Source of the DNA: Pseudomonas alcaligenes
GTDB lineage: Bacteria; Pseudomonadota; Gammaproteobacteria; Pseudomonadales; Pseudomonadaceae
Assembly (NCBI RefSeq): GCF_041729615.1
Contig: NZ_CP154874.1
Span: forward strand, 67,001 to 131,000
DNA length: 64,000 nt
Direction: 5' to 3'
Both the position numbers and the translations under genes were made by a program. Below are positions 1-7,817 of this stretch, piece after piece. Position 1 is the stretch's first letter, and every line of letters begins with the position of its first letter. Below the pieces are notes generated by a model, which saw only the letters and a list, made by a program, of their open reading frames with translations, did no database searches and had not been told where the DNA came from.

Positions 1-712
1 TCGCCGTGATGTTCGCCATGTTGATGGTCGCGTCCAGATGCTCATAGACGCCGAAGACCTGAATCTGTTGTCCGCTGTGCTCGTCGGTCTCGATGCCAGC
101 GAAAACCATTAGCGAGCCGGGCGCGCCACCCGCCTTGATGTGGCGAGCAGTAATCCACCCCTTCAATTCCTCCGCACTGATCCAGACGGTGGAGGCGTGG
201 TGGCTAATCATGGCCGCCATCGTTGCGAGGAAAGACGACTTGGCAGTGCCGCCACGCCCGAAGAAGCCGACGACGCATTGACGCGGCAGGAACGGATCAA
301 CAAGGTAGGTGACTGTGGCTGTTTCGATATCTTCCGGCATGGCGAACTCCAGCTTGATCTTGTTCGGGTCGATGGTTCGCGGCTGGGTCAGGACACGGTG
401 CCGCACCTTTTCGCGTTCGAGCTTCTTCCCTTCGATTTGAAGCTCTATCTCCTTGGCCTTGGTTGCTTCCCGCTGCGCCTCAGCTATCGCCTGAGCCTGT
501 GCGACTTCCGGGGTCAGGTGCGGATTGCGCTCTTGTGCAGCGGCAAGCCACGGGAGCGTGGGCGGCTGCGCGGCGGCAGGGGCCGAGATCGCGGGGTTGC
601 CGCCATTGGGGTACTGGCTGGGGTGCTGCGCTTGCTGTAGCGGCGGCTGTGCGGCCTGCAAATTCTCCGAGCCGCCAGAATTGGCTTGTCCTACGCTATG
701 CGTGCTGTGCAT
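1..712 (-). CDS. AAA/RecA-fold ATPase of the integrated element (partial, runs off left edge)
   Basis: This minus-strand frame is open from an ATG at 710-712 to the window edge, about 237 codons. A GGAGAGGA ribosome site sits 6 nt upstream of the ATG. The first 55 residues are rich in Gln, Ala and Pro, followed by a charged helical stretch (AQAIAEAQREATKAKEIE) and then an ATPase core. The Walker A-like loop is FFGRGGTAKSSFLATMAAM near residue 150. A P-loop with GGTAKS followed by SAEE is typical of RepA/DnaB-like hexameric ATPases on mobile elements, so a role in replication of the excised element is plausible. The gene lies downstream of the AlpA-like gene and on the same strand. The C-terminal half, including Walker B, is outside the window, so the family call is by motif only. 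Confidence 0.7.
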   Translation of the reverse strand, partial: MHSTHSVGQANSGGSENLQAAQPPLQQAQHPSQYPNGGNPAISAPAAAQPPTLPWLAAAQERNPHLTPEVAQAQAIAEAQREATKAKEIELQIEGKKLEREKVRHRVLTQPRTIDPNKIKLEFAMPEDIETATVTYLVDPFLPRQCVVGFFGRGGTAKSSFLATMAAMISHHASTVWISAEELKGWITARHIKAGGAPGSLMVFAGIETDEHSGQQIQVFGVYEHLDATINMANITA

Positions 713-725
713 GTTGTTCCTCTCC

Positions 726-753
726 AAAGCCGTCCTGACCCGACGGCTTTTTT
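726..753 (+). terminator. Rho-independent hairpin with rightward T-tract
   Basis: A 9-bp stem (AAAGCCGTC / GACGGCTTT, 726-734 with 742-750) closes a 7-nt loop and continues into a run of six T on the plus strand. No plus-strand gene ends here. On the minus strand it lies in the leader of the ATPase gene, just upstream of its ribosome site, with only three T following. It could attenuate the ATPase transcript or end an unannotated rightward RNA. Confidence 0.5.
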
Positions 754-838
754 CTTGATGGAGTTATGCAGGGCTTATCGGCGGGTGTGCGGGGTCGGCA
801 AGTTGCGCGGCTGCATTGGGTTTGAGTCGCCATGACCG

Positions 839-1084
839 TCAAACTGCTTGTTTGGCGTTCGGCGCGTAGGCGCTGGTACTGCGGAAGGACTGCGCCTCGA
901 TGAACTCGAAAATCTTGGTGCGCAGGTAGCGGATGGGCGCGGACTTGGTTTGCCCGAGCTTCACAAACTCCGGGCCTTTGCCTTTGGTGCGCCAGATTTC
1001 GAGGGTGTTGGGCTTGATGCCGAGCAGTGCGGCTGCTTCTTCGTTCGTCAGCAGATCAGGGTTGAGTGCGGATATGGTGGACAT
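839..1084 (-). CDS. AlpA-family helix-turn-helix regulator / excisionase-like protein
   Basis: The product is 81 residues. The centre, LLTNEEAAALLGIKPNTLEIWRTKGKGPEFVKLG, is a MerR/AlpA-type winged helix-turn-helix: the 'EEAAALLGI...TLEIWR...GPEF' pattern is what DNA-binding AlpA proteins show. AlpA proteins activate integrase expression or act as recombination directionality factors in P4-like satellites and genomic islands. The gene lies between the integrase and the ATPase, all on the minus strand. An ATG at 1082-1084 follows a GGAG site. The spacer 1085-1340 (256 nt) contains a 7-bp inverted repeat (AACACTT/AAGTGTT, 1305-1324) and a 14-nt motif that recurs upstream of the integrase. The family is clear; the choice between activator and excisionase is not. 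Confidence 0.8.
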   Translation of the reverse strand: MSTISALNPDLLTNEEAAALLGIKPNTLEIWRTKGKGPEFVKLGQTKSAPIRYLRTKIFEFIEAQSFRSTSAYAPNAKQAV

Positions 1085-1293
1085 GGCAAGTCTCCAGACC
1101 TGCCTTGCCGCGCGTGCAATAGGAGTGCGTCAGCAAGGCGAATGCTTGCCGTCGAGATTTGTGTGGTCACCTGCCCCAGACGGGTTCGGGGGTGTCCGGT
1201 TTCCCGGCTAACGTCACAGCTACTTCTTTGCCTTGGCGCCCTGTGCGGCCCCTTGAGTCGCCGCCCCGCGTTGCACGGAGCGGCTTAGTTGGC

Positions 1294-1307
1294 GTTACTA
1301 TAGCAAC
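1294..1307. promoter_or_regulatory. Candidate regulator box, copy 1 (GTTACTATAGCAAC)
   Basis: This partly palindromic 14-mer matches 11 of 14 positions with the sequence at 2603-2616. Each copy is upstream of one of the element's two small operons (alpA here, the integrase there). A shared binding site for AlpA or another element-encoded regulator is an inference. Confidence 0.35.
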
Positions 1308-1340
1308 ACTTTACGCTAAGTGTTTGATATTTTTAACTGT

Positions 1341-2573
1341 TTAGCTTTCTGAACGGTCGTTTAAGGCCACCGCTTGCTGCTCGATCCAGTCGGATATGTG
1401 CTGCGTTTCAGGCTTGAGATATTGCAGGTGCGAAGTCTCAAGGTAGTGGCGCGCGGTAACGCCCTTGGGCACATGGTTCGTCAGCAATTCGACCTTGTGC
1501 AAGTCGATCCCGCAATTGGCGATGCCGATGGTCGTAAAGGTGCGGCGCAGGTCGTGCGGTGTGATCTTCGTGCCCGCTGCCTCGCTGACTTTCTTCATCG
1601 TGTCGCGCGGGTCTTTGATATGCCCAGCCTTGCCCCAGGACGAGAACACGAACGGGCTACCCTTGACGCGCTGGCGCGTGGTCAGCAACTGCACCGCCTG
1701 CGTGGATAGCGGCAGCCAGACGGGGTTGCTGTTCTTCGGGTCGGGTATGTGAATCCAGCCTTCCTCAAGGTTGACCCTGTCCCATGTCAGTTCGCTGCAC
1801 TCGCCAATCCGCAGGCCAGTGAGCATGAGCAGCATCACAAGGTCGATGCTTGCCAGCGTGTCTCGGTTGTAGGCTTGGTCGCGGGCATGTGTGAGGAATG
1901 ACCACACCGCGCCGACCTTGCTATCCGGGACGCGGCTAGTGCGCGGCTTCAGCGGCACCCACTTCTTATAGAGCACATCGACGGGGTTATCAGTCAGCAC
2001 TGGCGACCCGTCCGGCTCGCGGTATTCGCGGATGGCGTAGTTGAACAAGGCGCGAAGCACCGCCATTGACTGGTTCGCCTGCGCCGGGGCTGGCCCATCG
2101 CCGCGCGTGCCTTTGTTCTTGATGTCGTTGAAACGCTTCGTGACCATCTCGCGGTTGATGTCCCTGAGCGGCTTCTTGAGCCATGCCTCAAAGGTTGTGG
2201 TCACATGGCGTTCAATCTCGGCCTTGCTACTGTCCTTCAATGGGCGGTCGCGCTTGTAGGCGTCGGCCACGTCGCGGAGGGTGACGCGGTGCGCCGCCTC
2301 CTTCTTGGCGACGGCGCGCGGGTCGATGCCCATGCGCATGCTGCGCAGGTGCTCGCGGGCAACATCACGGGCTTGATCGACAGTGAAGACCCCATGCGGG
2401 CCGATGCTGATGCGGGGCGAACTGCCGTTGACGCGCCCCTGCACGATGTAGGTGATCTTGCCGGTAGGGGTGACCCGGAGGCCGAACCCCTTGAGCGAGT
2501 CGTCCCAGTGGAACGCCTCCTTGTCAGCGGGCGCGGTGATCTTGTCGATGTAGTTCTTCGTCAGCTTAGGCAT
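1341..2573 (-). CDS. P4-type tyrosine recombinase (integrase)
   Basis: The product is 410 residues, normal for the family. Residues 1-85 form the DUF4102-type arm-binding domain (MPKLTKNYIDKITAP...GFGLRVTPTGKITYIVQGRV). Residues 95-200 are the SAM-like core-binding domain, and 215-395 the catalytic domain. Catalytic residues are visible: Arg in TGLRIGECSELTW, His and Arg in HDLRRTFTT, the second His box in TNHVPKGVTARHY, and the nucleophilic Tyr of ARHYL. It would integrate and excise the element at the tRNA-Ser site 265 bp away. It reads away from the attachment site, so its promoter lies between the gene and the att core. The gene appears intact. A weak GCGAGG ribosome site precedes the ATG at 2571-2573. 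Confidence 0.93.
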   Translation of the reverse strand: MPKLTKNYIDKITAPADKEAFHWDDSLKGFGLRVTPTGKITYIVQGRVNGSSPRISIGPHGVFTVDQARDVAREHLRSMRMGIDPRAVAKKEAAHRVTLRDVADAYKRDRPLKDSSKAEIERHVTTTFEAWLKKPLRDINREMVTKRFNDIKNKGTRGDGPAPAQANQSMAVLRALFNYAIREYREPDGSPVLTDNPVDVLYKKWVPLKPRTSRVPDSKVGAVWSFLTHARDQAYNRDTLASIDLVMLLMLTGLRIGECSELTWDRVNLEEGWIHIPDPKNSNPVWLPLSTQAVQLLTTRQRVKGSPFVFSSWGKAGHIKDPRDTMKKVSEAAGTKITPHDLRRTFTTIGIANCGIDLHKVELLTNHVPKGVTARHYLETSHLQYLKPETQHISDWIEQQAVALNDRSES

Positions 2574-2602
2574 ATAGCGCCTCGCTGACTGATGCGGTTG
2601 TG

Positions 2603-2616
2603 GTTACTATCGTCAC
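2603..2616. promoter_or_regulatory. Candidate regulator box, copy 2 (GTTACTATCGTCAC)
   Basis: Second copy of the motif at 1294-1307, 30 bp upstream of the integrase start. Its position suggests an operator or activator site for integrase transcription. Confidence 0.35.
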
Positions 2617-2837
2617 GTTGGCTTCCTTCGTACTTAAGGGAGTTGACCACGCGGTCGGGACTGTTGGCGCAGTCGCCGGCCGCATCTTTTCAGGCGCTCA
2701 TAAGCAGTTCGTAAGCGCCAGCGGTAAAGTTACGACAAGTTCCACAAAACAAAAAGCGAATGCAACCCATTGACCTGTAAAGGTACGCAAGGCTTACAAT
2801 AGCGGCTTAAAGCGGGGCAAAGCGGTTGACCGGGAAA

Positions 2838-2893
2838 CTTGAAAACCGCCGATGGGCAACTATCCGTGAGTTCGAATCTCACCGCCTCCGCCA
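2838..2893 (+). repeat. Attachment site core: 3' half of a tRNA-Ser gene
   Basis: The 56 nt reproduce a tRNA-Ser from the anticodon loop (CTTGAAA, anticodon TGA) through the long variable arm, the T arm (GTGAG-TTCGAAT-CTCAC), the acceptor strand CGCCTCC, and the encoded CCA. No matching 5' half (expected GGAGGCG acceptor strand and D arm) exists upstream, so this is not a tRNA gene but the duplicated segment left by integration. The intact tRNA-Ser should lie at the other end of the element, left of the window. The rest of the gene-free stretch 2574-3013 shows nothing coding: 2574-2837 is element DNA with the integrase upstream region, and 2894-3013 is the chromosomal leader of gacA. Confidence 0.85.
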
Positions 2894-3013
2894 TCTTTTC
2901 GACCTTGGTAAGCCGCCAAGCACAGCTTTCTGACGTTTGCTTTCTGACGGAATTGCGCCAAGCTAGGTTCGTTGACTGCAGGGTCGCGGCAGTTATGTGC
3001 AGCGAGGTGTCGC

Positions 3014-3658
3014 TTGATTAAGGTGCTGGTGGTCGACGACCACGATCTGGTTCGAACAGGCATTACCCGCATGCTGGCCGATATCGATGGCCTGCAGGTC
3101 ATCGGCCAGGCCGATTGCGGCGAGGAAGCCCTGAAGAAAGTCCGCGAGCTGCACCCCGATGTGGTCCTGATGGACGTCAAGATGCCCGGCATCGGTGGTC
3201 TCGAAGCGACCCGCAAGCTGCTGCGCAGCTATCCCGACCTCAAGGTGATCGCCGTCACCGCCTGCGAGGACGATCTGTTCCCCACTCGCCTGCTGCAGGC
3301 CGGCGCCGCCGGTTACCTGACCAAGGGCGCGGCGCTGGAGGAGATGGTCCAGGCCATCCGCATGGCCTTCGCCGGCCAGCGTTACCTGAGCCCGCAGATC
3401 GCCCAGCAGCTGGCGCTGAAATCCTTCCAGCCGAACAGCGGTGGCTCGCCCTTCGATCTGCTGTCCGAGCGCGAGATCCAGATTGCCCTGATGATCGCCA
3501 ACTGCCAGAAGGTGCAGACCATCTCCGACAAGCTTTGCCTGTCGCCGAAGACGGTGAACACCTACCGCTACCGCATCTACGAGAAGCTGTCGATCAACAG
3601 CGATGTGGAACTGGCGCTGCTGGCCGTGCGTCACGGCATGGTCGACGCCGTCAGCTGA
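3014..3658 (+). CDS. gacA: GacA, global response regulator of the Gac/Rsm system
   Basis: GacA is the FixJ/LuxR-type response regulator phosphorylated by GacS. It activates small RNAs that sequester RsmA and so controls secondary metabolism, biofilm and virulence. The 214-residue product has the receiver domain at 1-120 (VVDDHDLVRTG, phospho-acceptor Asp54 in VLMDVKMPG, Lys in LTKGA) and a LuxR helix-turn-helix at about 150-205 (LSEREIQ...LCLSPKTVNTYRYRIYEKL). The start chosen is the TTG at 3014, giving the conserved MIKVLVVDDHD and the usual 214-residue length, with GAGG 6 nt upstream. A longer in-frame start at 2972 would add non-conserved residues. It is followed 68 nt later by uvrC, as in other pseudomonads. 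The mobile element ends only 120 bp upstream. Confidence 0.97.
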   Translation: MIKVLVVDDHDLVRTGITRMLADIDGLQVIGQADCGEEALKKVRELHPDVVLMDVKMPGIGGLEATRKLLRSYPDLKVIAVTACEDDLFPTRLLQAGAAGYLTKGAALEEMVQAIRMAFAGQRYLSPQIAQQLALKSFQPNSGGSPFDLLSEREIQIALMIANCQKVQTISDKLCLSPKTVNTYRYRIYEKLSINSDVELALLAVRHGMVDAVS

Positions 3659-3726
3659 GAGTCTTAGGCAAGCTAGTGAAGAGGACGTAAACTGCGTCCT
3701 CTTCGTCTTTTCAGCCTGCGACTTCG

Positions 3727-5553
3727 ATGACCGCCACGCCCTTCGATCCGAGCGCCTTCCTCGCCACCTGCAGCGGCAGACCCGGTGTGTACCGCATGCT
3801 CGACGAGACGGGCAGGCTGCTCTACGTCGGCAAGGCGTCCAACCTGAAGAAGCGCCTGGCCAGCTACTTCCGCAAGACCGGCCTGGCACCGAAGACCGCC
3901 GCCCTGGTGGCGCGCATCGCCCAGGTCGAGACCACGATCGTGGCCAACGAGACCGAGGCGCTGCTGCTGGAGCAGACGCTGATCAAACAGTGGCGCCCGC
4001 CCTACAACATCCTGTTGCGTGACGATAAGTCCTACCCCTACGTGCTGCTGTCCGATGGCGACTTCCCGCGCCTGGGCATCCATCGCGGAGCCAAGTCGGC
4101 GAAGGGGCGCTACTTCGGCCCCTATCCCAGCGCCGGCGCGATCCGCGAGAGCCTGGCGCTGCTGCAGAAGACCTTCCTGGTGCGCCAGTGCGAGGACAGC
4201 TATTTCAAGAACCGCACCCGGCCCTGCCTGCAGTACCAGATCAAGCGCTGCAAGGCGCCCTGCGTCGGCCTGGTGGAGCCGGCCGAGTACGCCGAGGACG
4301 TGCGCCATTCGGTGATGTTCCTCGAGGGGCGCAGCAGTGCGCTGACGGACGAGCTGTCCACGGCGATGGAGAAGGCGGCGCAGGCCCTGGAGTTCGAACG
4401 CGCCGCCGAGCTGCGCGACCAGATCGCCCAGCTGCGCCGGGTGCAGGACCAGCAGAGCATGGAAGGCGGCAGCGGCGACGTGGACGTGGTGGCCGCCATC
4501 GTCAATCCGGGTGGCGCCTGCGTGCACCTGATCGGAGTGCGCGGCGGGCGGGTGCTGGGCAGCAAGAATTTCTTCCCGCAGGTGGGTATCGAGGAGGAGG
4601 GCGGCGCCGTACTTTCCGCATTCCTTGCCCAGTACTACCTGTCCAGCCACGAACGCGACCTGCCGGGCGAGCTGATCGTCAACGTCACCCACGAGGACCT
4701 GCCGACGGTGGCTGCCGCGATTGCCGAGCTGCGCGGGCGCGAGCTGACCATCAGCCACCGCGTGCGCGGTACCCGGGCGCGCTGGCAGCAGCTGGCGGTG
4801 ACCAATGCCGAACAGGCGCTGGGCGCGCGCCTGGCCGATCGCCAGCAGGTGGCCGCGCGCTTCGAGGCACTGGCCGAGGCGCTGGACCTGGATGAGGCGC
4901 CGCAACGCCTGGAGTGCTACGACATCAGCCATTCCAGCGGCGAGGCCACCGTGGCCTCTTGCGTGGTGTTCGGTCCGGAGGGGCCGCTGAAGTCCGACTA
5001 CCGCCGCTACAACATCGAGGGTGTCACCGCCGGCGACGACTACGCGGCGATGCGCCAGGCGCTTACCCGGCGCTTCGGCAAGCTCAAGGATGGTGAAGGC
5101 AAGCTGCCGGACGTGCTGCTGGTGGACGGTGGCAAGGGCCAGCTGGCCATGGCGCGCGAAGTGCTGGAAGAGCTGGCGGTGCCGGAGCTGATCCTGCTCG
5201 GCGTGGCCAAGGGCGTGACCCGCAAGCCAGGCCTGGAAACCCTCTATCTCAATGATGCCGAGCACGAGTTCACCTTGCCCGGTGACTCGCCGGCCCTGCA
5301 CCTGATCCAGCAGATCCGCGACGAGGCGCACCGCTTCGCCATCACTGGGCATCGCGCGCGACGTGGCAAGGCGCGGCGCACCTCGAGCCTGGAGGATGTC
5401 GCCGGCATCGGTCCCAAGCGCCGGCGCGAGCTGCTCAAGCACTTCGGCGGGCTGCAGGAGCTCAACCGCGCCAGCGTCGAGGAGATCGCCAAGGCGCCGG
5501 GTATCAGCAAAAAGCTCGCCGAGTCGATTTATGCCGCCCTGCACAGCGAGTAG
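3727..5553 (+). CDS. uvrC: UvrC, excinuclease ABC subunit C
   Basis: UvrC makes both incisions around a DNA lesion bound by UvrB in nucleotide excision repair. The 608-residue protein has the full set of domains: the GIY-YIG nuclease at about 15-95 ([25 protein letters not shown], catalytic Glu in [10 protein letters not shown]), the cysteine-containing region around 150-180 ([15 protein letters not shown]), the UVR helix pair that contacts UvrB (about 200-240), the RNase H-like 5' nuclease ([21 protein letters not shown]), and the C-terminal tandem HhH ([25 protein letters not shown]). Length is normal. It lies between gacA and pgsA, all on the plus strand, and may be co-transcribed with gacA. 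Confidence 0.98.
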   Translation: MTATPFDPSAFLATCSGRPGVYRMLDETGRLLYVGKASNLKKRLASYFRKTGLAPKTAALVARIAQVETTIVANETEALLLEQTLIKQWRPPYNILLRDDKSYPYVLLSDGDFPRLGIHRGAKSAKGRYFGPYPSAGAIRESLALLQKTFLVRQCEDSYFKNRTRPCLQYQIKRCKAPCVGLVEPAEYAEDVRHSVMFLEGRSSALTDELSTAMEKAAQALEFERAAELRDQIAQLRRVQDQQSMEGGSGDVDVVAAIVNPGGACVHLIGVRGGRVLGSKNFFPQVGIEEEGGAVLSAFLAQYYLSSHERDLPGELIVNVTHEDLPTVAAAIAELRGRELTISHRVRGTRARWQQLAVTNAEQALGARLADRQQVAARFEALAEALDLDEAPQRLECYDISHSSGEATVASCVVFGPEGPLKSDYRRYNIEGVTAGDDYAAMRQALTRRFGKLKDGEGKLPDVLLVDGGKGQLAMAREVLEELAVPELILLGVAKGVTRKPGLETLYLNDAEHEFTLPGDSPALHLIQQIRDEAHRFAITGHRARRGKARRTSSLEDVAGIGPKRRRELLKHFGGLQELNRASVEEIAKAPGISKKLAESIYAALHSE

Positions 5554-5586
5554 AATGCGCGCTCAACTCGCTGGCCAGTGGTCCCG

Positions 5587-6147
5587 ATGAACATCCCCAA
5601 CCTGCTCACCGTACTGCGCGTCGCCCTGATTCCGGTCTTCATCCTGTTTTTCTATCTGCCGTTCGCCTGGAGCTACTGGGCGGCCAGCGCGGTGTTCGCC
5701 CTGGCGGCGGTGACCGACTGGTTCGACGGCTACCTGGCCCGGCGCTGGGAGCAAAGCACGCCGTTCGGCGCCTTCCTCGACCCGGTGGCGGACAAGCTGA
5801 TGGTGGCCGTGGCGCTGGTGCTGCTGGTGGAGGAGCACGCCAACCTGTGGCTGAGCCTGCCGGCGGTGATCATCATCGGCCGCGAGATCGTGGTGTCCGC
5901 GCTGCGCGAGTGGATGGCCGAGCTGGGCGCGCGGGCGCACGTGGCCGTGTCCAATCTGGGCAAGTGGAAGACCGCCGCGCAGATGGTGGCGCTGATCATC
6001 CTGCTGGGTAATCCGCCGCAACTGACCGTCTGGGTCGGCCTCGGTTACGTCCTGCTGATCGTGGCGGCGGCACTCACCCTGTGGTCCATGCTGCAATACC
6101 TGCTGGCTGCCTGGCCGCACCTCAGCATCGATGCCGAGAAGAAATAA
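5587..6147 (+). CDS. pgsA: PgsA, CDP-diacylglycerol-glycerol-3-phosphate 3-phosphatidyltransferase
   Basis: PgsA makes phosphatidylglycerol phosphate from CDP-diacylglycerol and sn-glycerol-3-phosphate, the committed step to phosphatidylglycerol and cardiolipin in the inner membrane. The 186-residue product carries the CDP-alcohol phosphotransferase signature DG-x2-AR-x8-G-x3-D-x3-D ([21 protein letters not shown], last Asp in PVADK) at about 40-65 and roughly five hydrophobic segments. I prefer the ATG at 5587 ([12 protein letters not shown], the conserved N-terminus) over the GTG at 5578. It follows uvrC by 33 nt and is followed by the tRNA promoter. Confidence 0.95.
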   Translation: MNIPNLLTVLRVALIPVFILFFYLPFAWSYWAASAVFALAAVTDWFDGYLARRWEQSTPFGAFLDPVADKLMVAVALVLLVEEHANLWLSLPAVIIIGREIVVSALREWMAELGARAHVAVSNLGKWKTAAQMVALIILLGNPPQLTVWVGLGYVLLIVAAALTLWSMLQYLLAAWPHLSIDAEKK

Positions 6148-6167
6148 AGTATTTTTGAATCAAGGGG

Positions 6168-6195
6168 TTGACGAGGCGTTTCGAATCTATAGAAT
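6168..6195 (+). promoter_or_regulatory. Sigma-70 promoter of the tRNA-Gly/tRNA-Cys unit
   Basis: A TTGACG -35 box (6168-6173) is followed after 16 bp by a TAGAAT -10 box (6190-6195), starting transcription just upstream of tRNA-Gly. The surrounding 50 bp are AT-richer than the genes. Confidence 0.7.
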
Positions 6196-6213
6196 GGCGC
6201 CCGTCACCAAGAC

Positions 6214-6289
<76 letters not shown>

Positions 6290-6302
6290 GATTGTTGACG
6301 TT

Positions 6303-6330
6303 GACGCCGCGGTAAGCGGCGTCTTCGTTT
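6303..6330 (+). terminator. Hairpin between tRNA-Gly and tRNA-Cys
   Basis: An 8-bp stem GACGCCGC/GCGGCGTC with a 5-nt loop is followed by TTCGTTT. It lies 13 nt after tRNA-Gly and 2 nt before tRNA-Cys. The T-tract is poor, so it may be a partial terminator or a processing signal within a two-tRNA transcript. Confidence 0.4.
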
Positions 6331-6332
6331 GA

Positions 6333-6406
6333 GGCCGGGTGGCAGAGTGGTCATGCAGCGGATTGCAAATCCGTGTACGCCGGTTCGATTCCGACCTCGG
6401 CCTCCA
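6333..6406 (+). tRNA. tRNA-Cys (anticodon GCA)
   Basis: A 74-nt tRNA: acceptor GGCCGGG pairs with CTCGGCC, the anticodon loop TTGCAAA gives GCA, the T loop is GTTCGATT, and CCA is encoded at 6404-6406. Confidence 0.97.
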
Positions 6407-6414
6407 CTACAAGG

Positions 6415-6449
6415 AAAGCCCCGTAGATCGTTGATCTACGGGGCTTTTT
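6415..6449 (+). terminator. Strong Rho-independent terminator after tRNA-Cys
   Basis: A perfect 15-bp stem (6415-6429 with 6433-6447) with a 3-nt loop ends in TTTTT. It separates the Gly/Cys tRNA unit from tRNA-Leu. Confidence 0.9.
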
Positions 6450-6456
6450 CTTTACC

Positions 6457-6485
6457 TTGCCGGGTTGGCGCGGGCTGTATATAGT
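6457..6485 (+). promoter_or_regulatory. Sigma-70 promoter of tRNA-Leu
   Basis: TTGCCG (6457-6462), a 17-bp spacer and TATAGT (6480-6485) lie 25 nt before tRNA-Leu, directly after the previous terminator. Confidence 0.6.
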
Positions 6486-6510
6486 CCAGCCCTCGCTTCA
6501 CCGCGCTACC

Positions 6511-6597
6511 GCCCGAATGGCGAAATCGGTAGACGCAGGGGACTTAAAATCCCTCGCCAGCAATGGCATGCCGGTTCGAGTCCGGCTTCGGGCACCA
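6511..6597 (+). tRNA. tRNA-Leu (anticodon TAA)
   Basis: An 87-nt class II tRNA: acceptor GCCCGAA pairs with TTCGGGC, the anticodon loop CTTAAAA gives TAA, a long variable arm is present, the T loop is GTTCGAG and CCA is encoded. Tandem tRNA clusters here are integration hot spots in other pseudomonads, but no element follows in this genome. Confidence 0.97.
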
Positions 6598-6658
6598 TCT
6601 GCACAGCTTTCCCTCCTTGCGACCTCCTATAATCGGGCCTACGGCACAAGGAGTCCGC

Positions 6659-7390
6659 ATGCTTTCCGACAAGGCTTACCTGCCGCACCTGCTGGCGGCG
6701 CTGTGGTTCCTGGGGTGCTGGCTGGGCTATGCCCGCTACGCGATCTGGAAGGGGCGCGACACGGCCTGCCTGGCCAGTGTGATGCATCTGTACCGCGAGG
6801 ACTGGATGCGTCGCATGTTGCTGCGGGAAAACCGCATCGCCGACGCCAGTGTGATCGGAAACCTCGAGCGCAATGCCTCGTTCTTCGCCTCCAGTACCCT
6901 GCTCATCCTGGCCGGTGTGCTCACCGTGCTGGGCGCCTCGGATCGAGCGGTGTCGCTGCTGCAGGACCTGCCCCTGGTGCAGGCCGCCAGTCGTGAGCTG
7001 TCCGAGCTCAAGCTGATCTGCCTGGCGATGGTGTTCGTCTACGCCTTCTTCACCTTCAGCTGGTGCATGCGCCAATACAACTTCGCCTCGGTGCTGATCG
7101 GCTCGGCACCGCTGGTGGCCGAGCGCGGCCTATCGGAGCCGCAACGCGAGGCCTATGCGGTGCGTACCGCGCGGGTGATCTCGATGGCGGCCAATCAGTT
7201 CAACCTGGGCTTGCGCTCCTATTACTTCGGCATGGCGACCCTGGGCTGGTTCATCAACCCCTGGTTCTTCATGCTGCTCAGCGCCGGCGTGGTGCTGGTG
7301 CTGTATCACCGCGAGTTCCATTCCGATGTCCTGAAAGTGATGGTTCATACCCAGACCACCGGCACGCCGACCAAGGAGAAAAACCCATGA
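6659..7390 (+). CDS. DUF599-type inner-membrane protein
   Basis: The 243-residue protein has four clear membrane segments: near the N-terminus (LLAALWFLGCWLGYARYAI), about 85-105 (FASSTLLILAGVLTVLG), about 120-140 (LICLAMVFVYAFFTFSWC) and about 195-220 (FGMATLGWFINPWFFMLLSAGVVLVLY). The motif NLERNASFFASSTLLIL and the FxFxWCMRQYNF stretch fit the DUF599 family, whose biochemical role is unknown. AAGGAG at 6648-6653 precedes the ATG. The stop codon overlaps the next start (ATGA), so this gene and the MAPEG gene form a translationally coupled pair. Confidence 0.85.
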   Translation: MLSDKAYLPHLLAALWFLGCWLGYARYAIWKGRDTACLASVMHLYREDWMRRMLLRENRIADASVIGNLERNASFFASSTLLILAGVLTVLGASDRAVSLLQDLPLVQAASRELSELKLICLAMVFVYAFFTFSWCMRQYNFASVLIGSAPLVAERGLSEPQREAYAVRTARVISMAANQFNLGLRSYYFGMATLGWFINPWFFMLLSAGVVLVLYHREFHSDVLKVMVHTQTTGTPTKEKNP

Positions 7391-7782
7391 CATTGCCACT
7401 GTGGTGCCTGTTCATCAGCGCGATATTGATCTTTCTGGCCAAGATCCCGGTGGCCAAGGCCATGGCCGAGGAGGGCGGTGGGCGCTACGACAACCATCAC
7501 CCGCGGGCCCAGCAGGCACGCTTGACGGGCTTCGGCGCGCGCGCTCTGGCGGCGCATCAGAACAGCTTCGAGGCTTTCCCTCTGTTCGCCGCCGGCGTGC
7601 TGGTGGCGCATGTGACCCAGAGCCAGGGGGGGCTGGTGGACGGGGCGGCGCTGCTGTTCGTGCTCGCCCGGGTACTCTATGTGGTGCTGTACTGGGCCGA
7701 TCTGGCCTGGCAGCGTAGCCTGGTATGGGTGGTGGGGCTGGCCTGCAGCCTGCTGCTGATGCTCAGCCCGGCGTTGGCCTGA
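7387..7782 (+). CDS. MAPEG-family membrane protein
   Basis: The 131-residue protein has four hydrophobic helices and the MAPEG signature region between helices 1 and 2 (RAQQARLTGFGARALAAHQNSFEAFPLFAAGVL). The family includes glutathione-dependent membrane enzymes, but most bacterial members of this length have no assigned substrate. The start overlaps the stop of the DUF599 gene. The transcript ends at the strong hairpin at 7787-7814, shared with the convergent lipoprotein gene. Confidence 0.88.
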   Translation: MTLPLWCLFISAILIFLAKIPVAKAMAEEGGGRYDNHHPRAQQARLTGFGARALAAHQNSFEAFPLFAAGVLVAHVTQSQGGLVDGAALLFVLARVLYVVLYWADLAWQRSLVWVVGLACSLLLMLSPALA

Positions 7783-7786
7783 ATGG

Positions 7787-7814
7787 CAGGAGGCCCGCAT
7801 CTGCGGGCCTCCTG
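7787..7814. terminator. Bidirectional terminator hairpin
   Basis: A 13-bp perfect stem (7787-7799 with 7802-7814) with a 2-nt loop lies between two convergent genes. It lacks a long T-tract on either side, but its position and stability suggest a shared terminator. Confidence 0.7.
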
Positions 7815-7817
7815 GTC

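Noticed and set aside
2821..2893. Possible complete tRNA-Ser gene
   Set aside because: Only the 3' half from the anticodon loop is present; no GGAGGCG acceptor strand or D arm precedes it, so it is an attachment-site duplicate.
2972..2999. TTGACT-N16-TATGTG as a gacA promoter
   Set aside because: Transcription would begin about 10 nt before the TTG start and remove the GAGG ribosome site.
3673..5544. 623-codon open frame on the minus strand opposite uvrC
   Set aside because: It mirrors uvrC in a GC-rich genome, has no domain motif and no ribosome site; uvrC itself is unmistakable.
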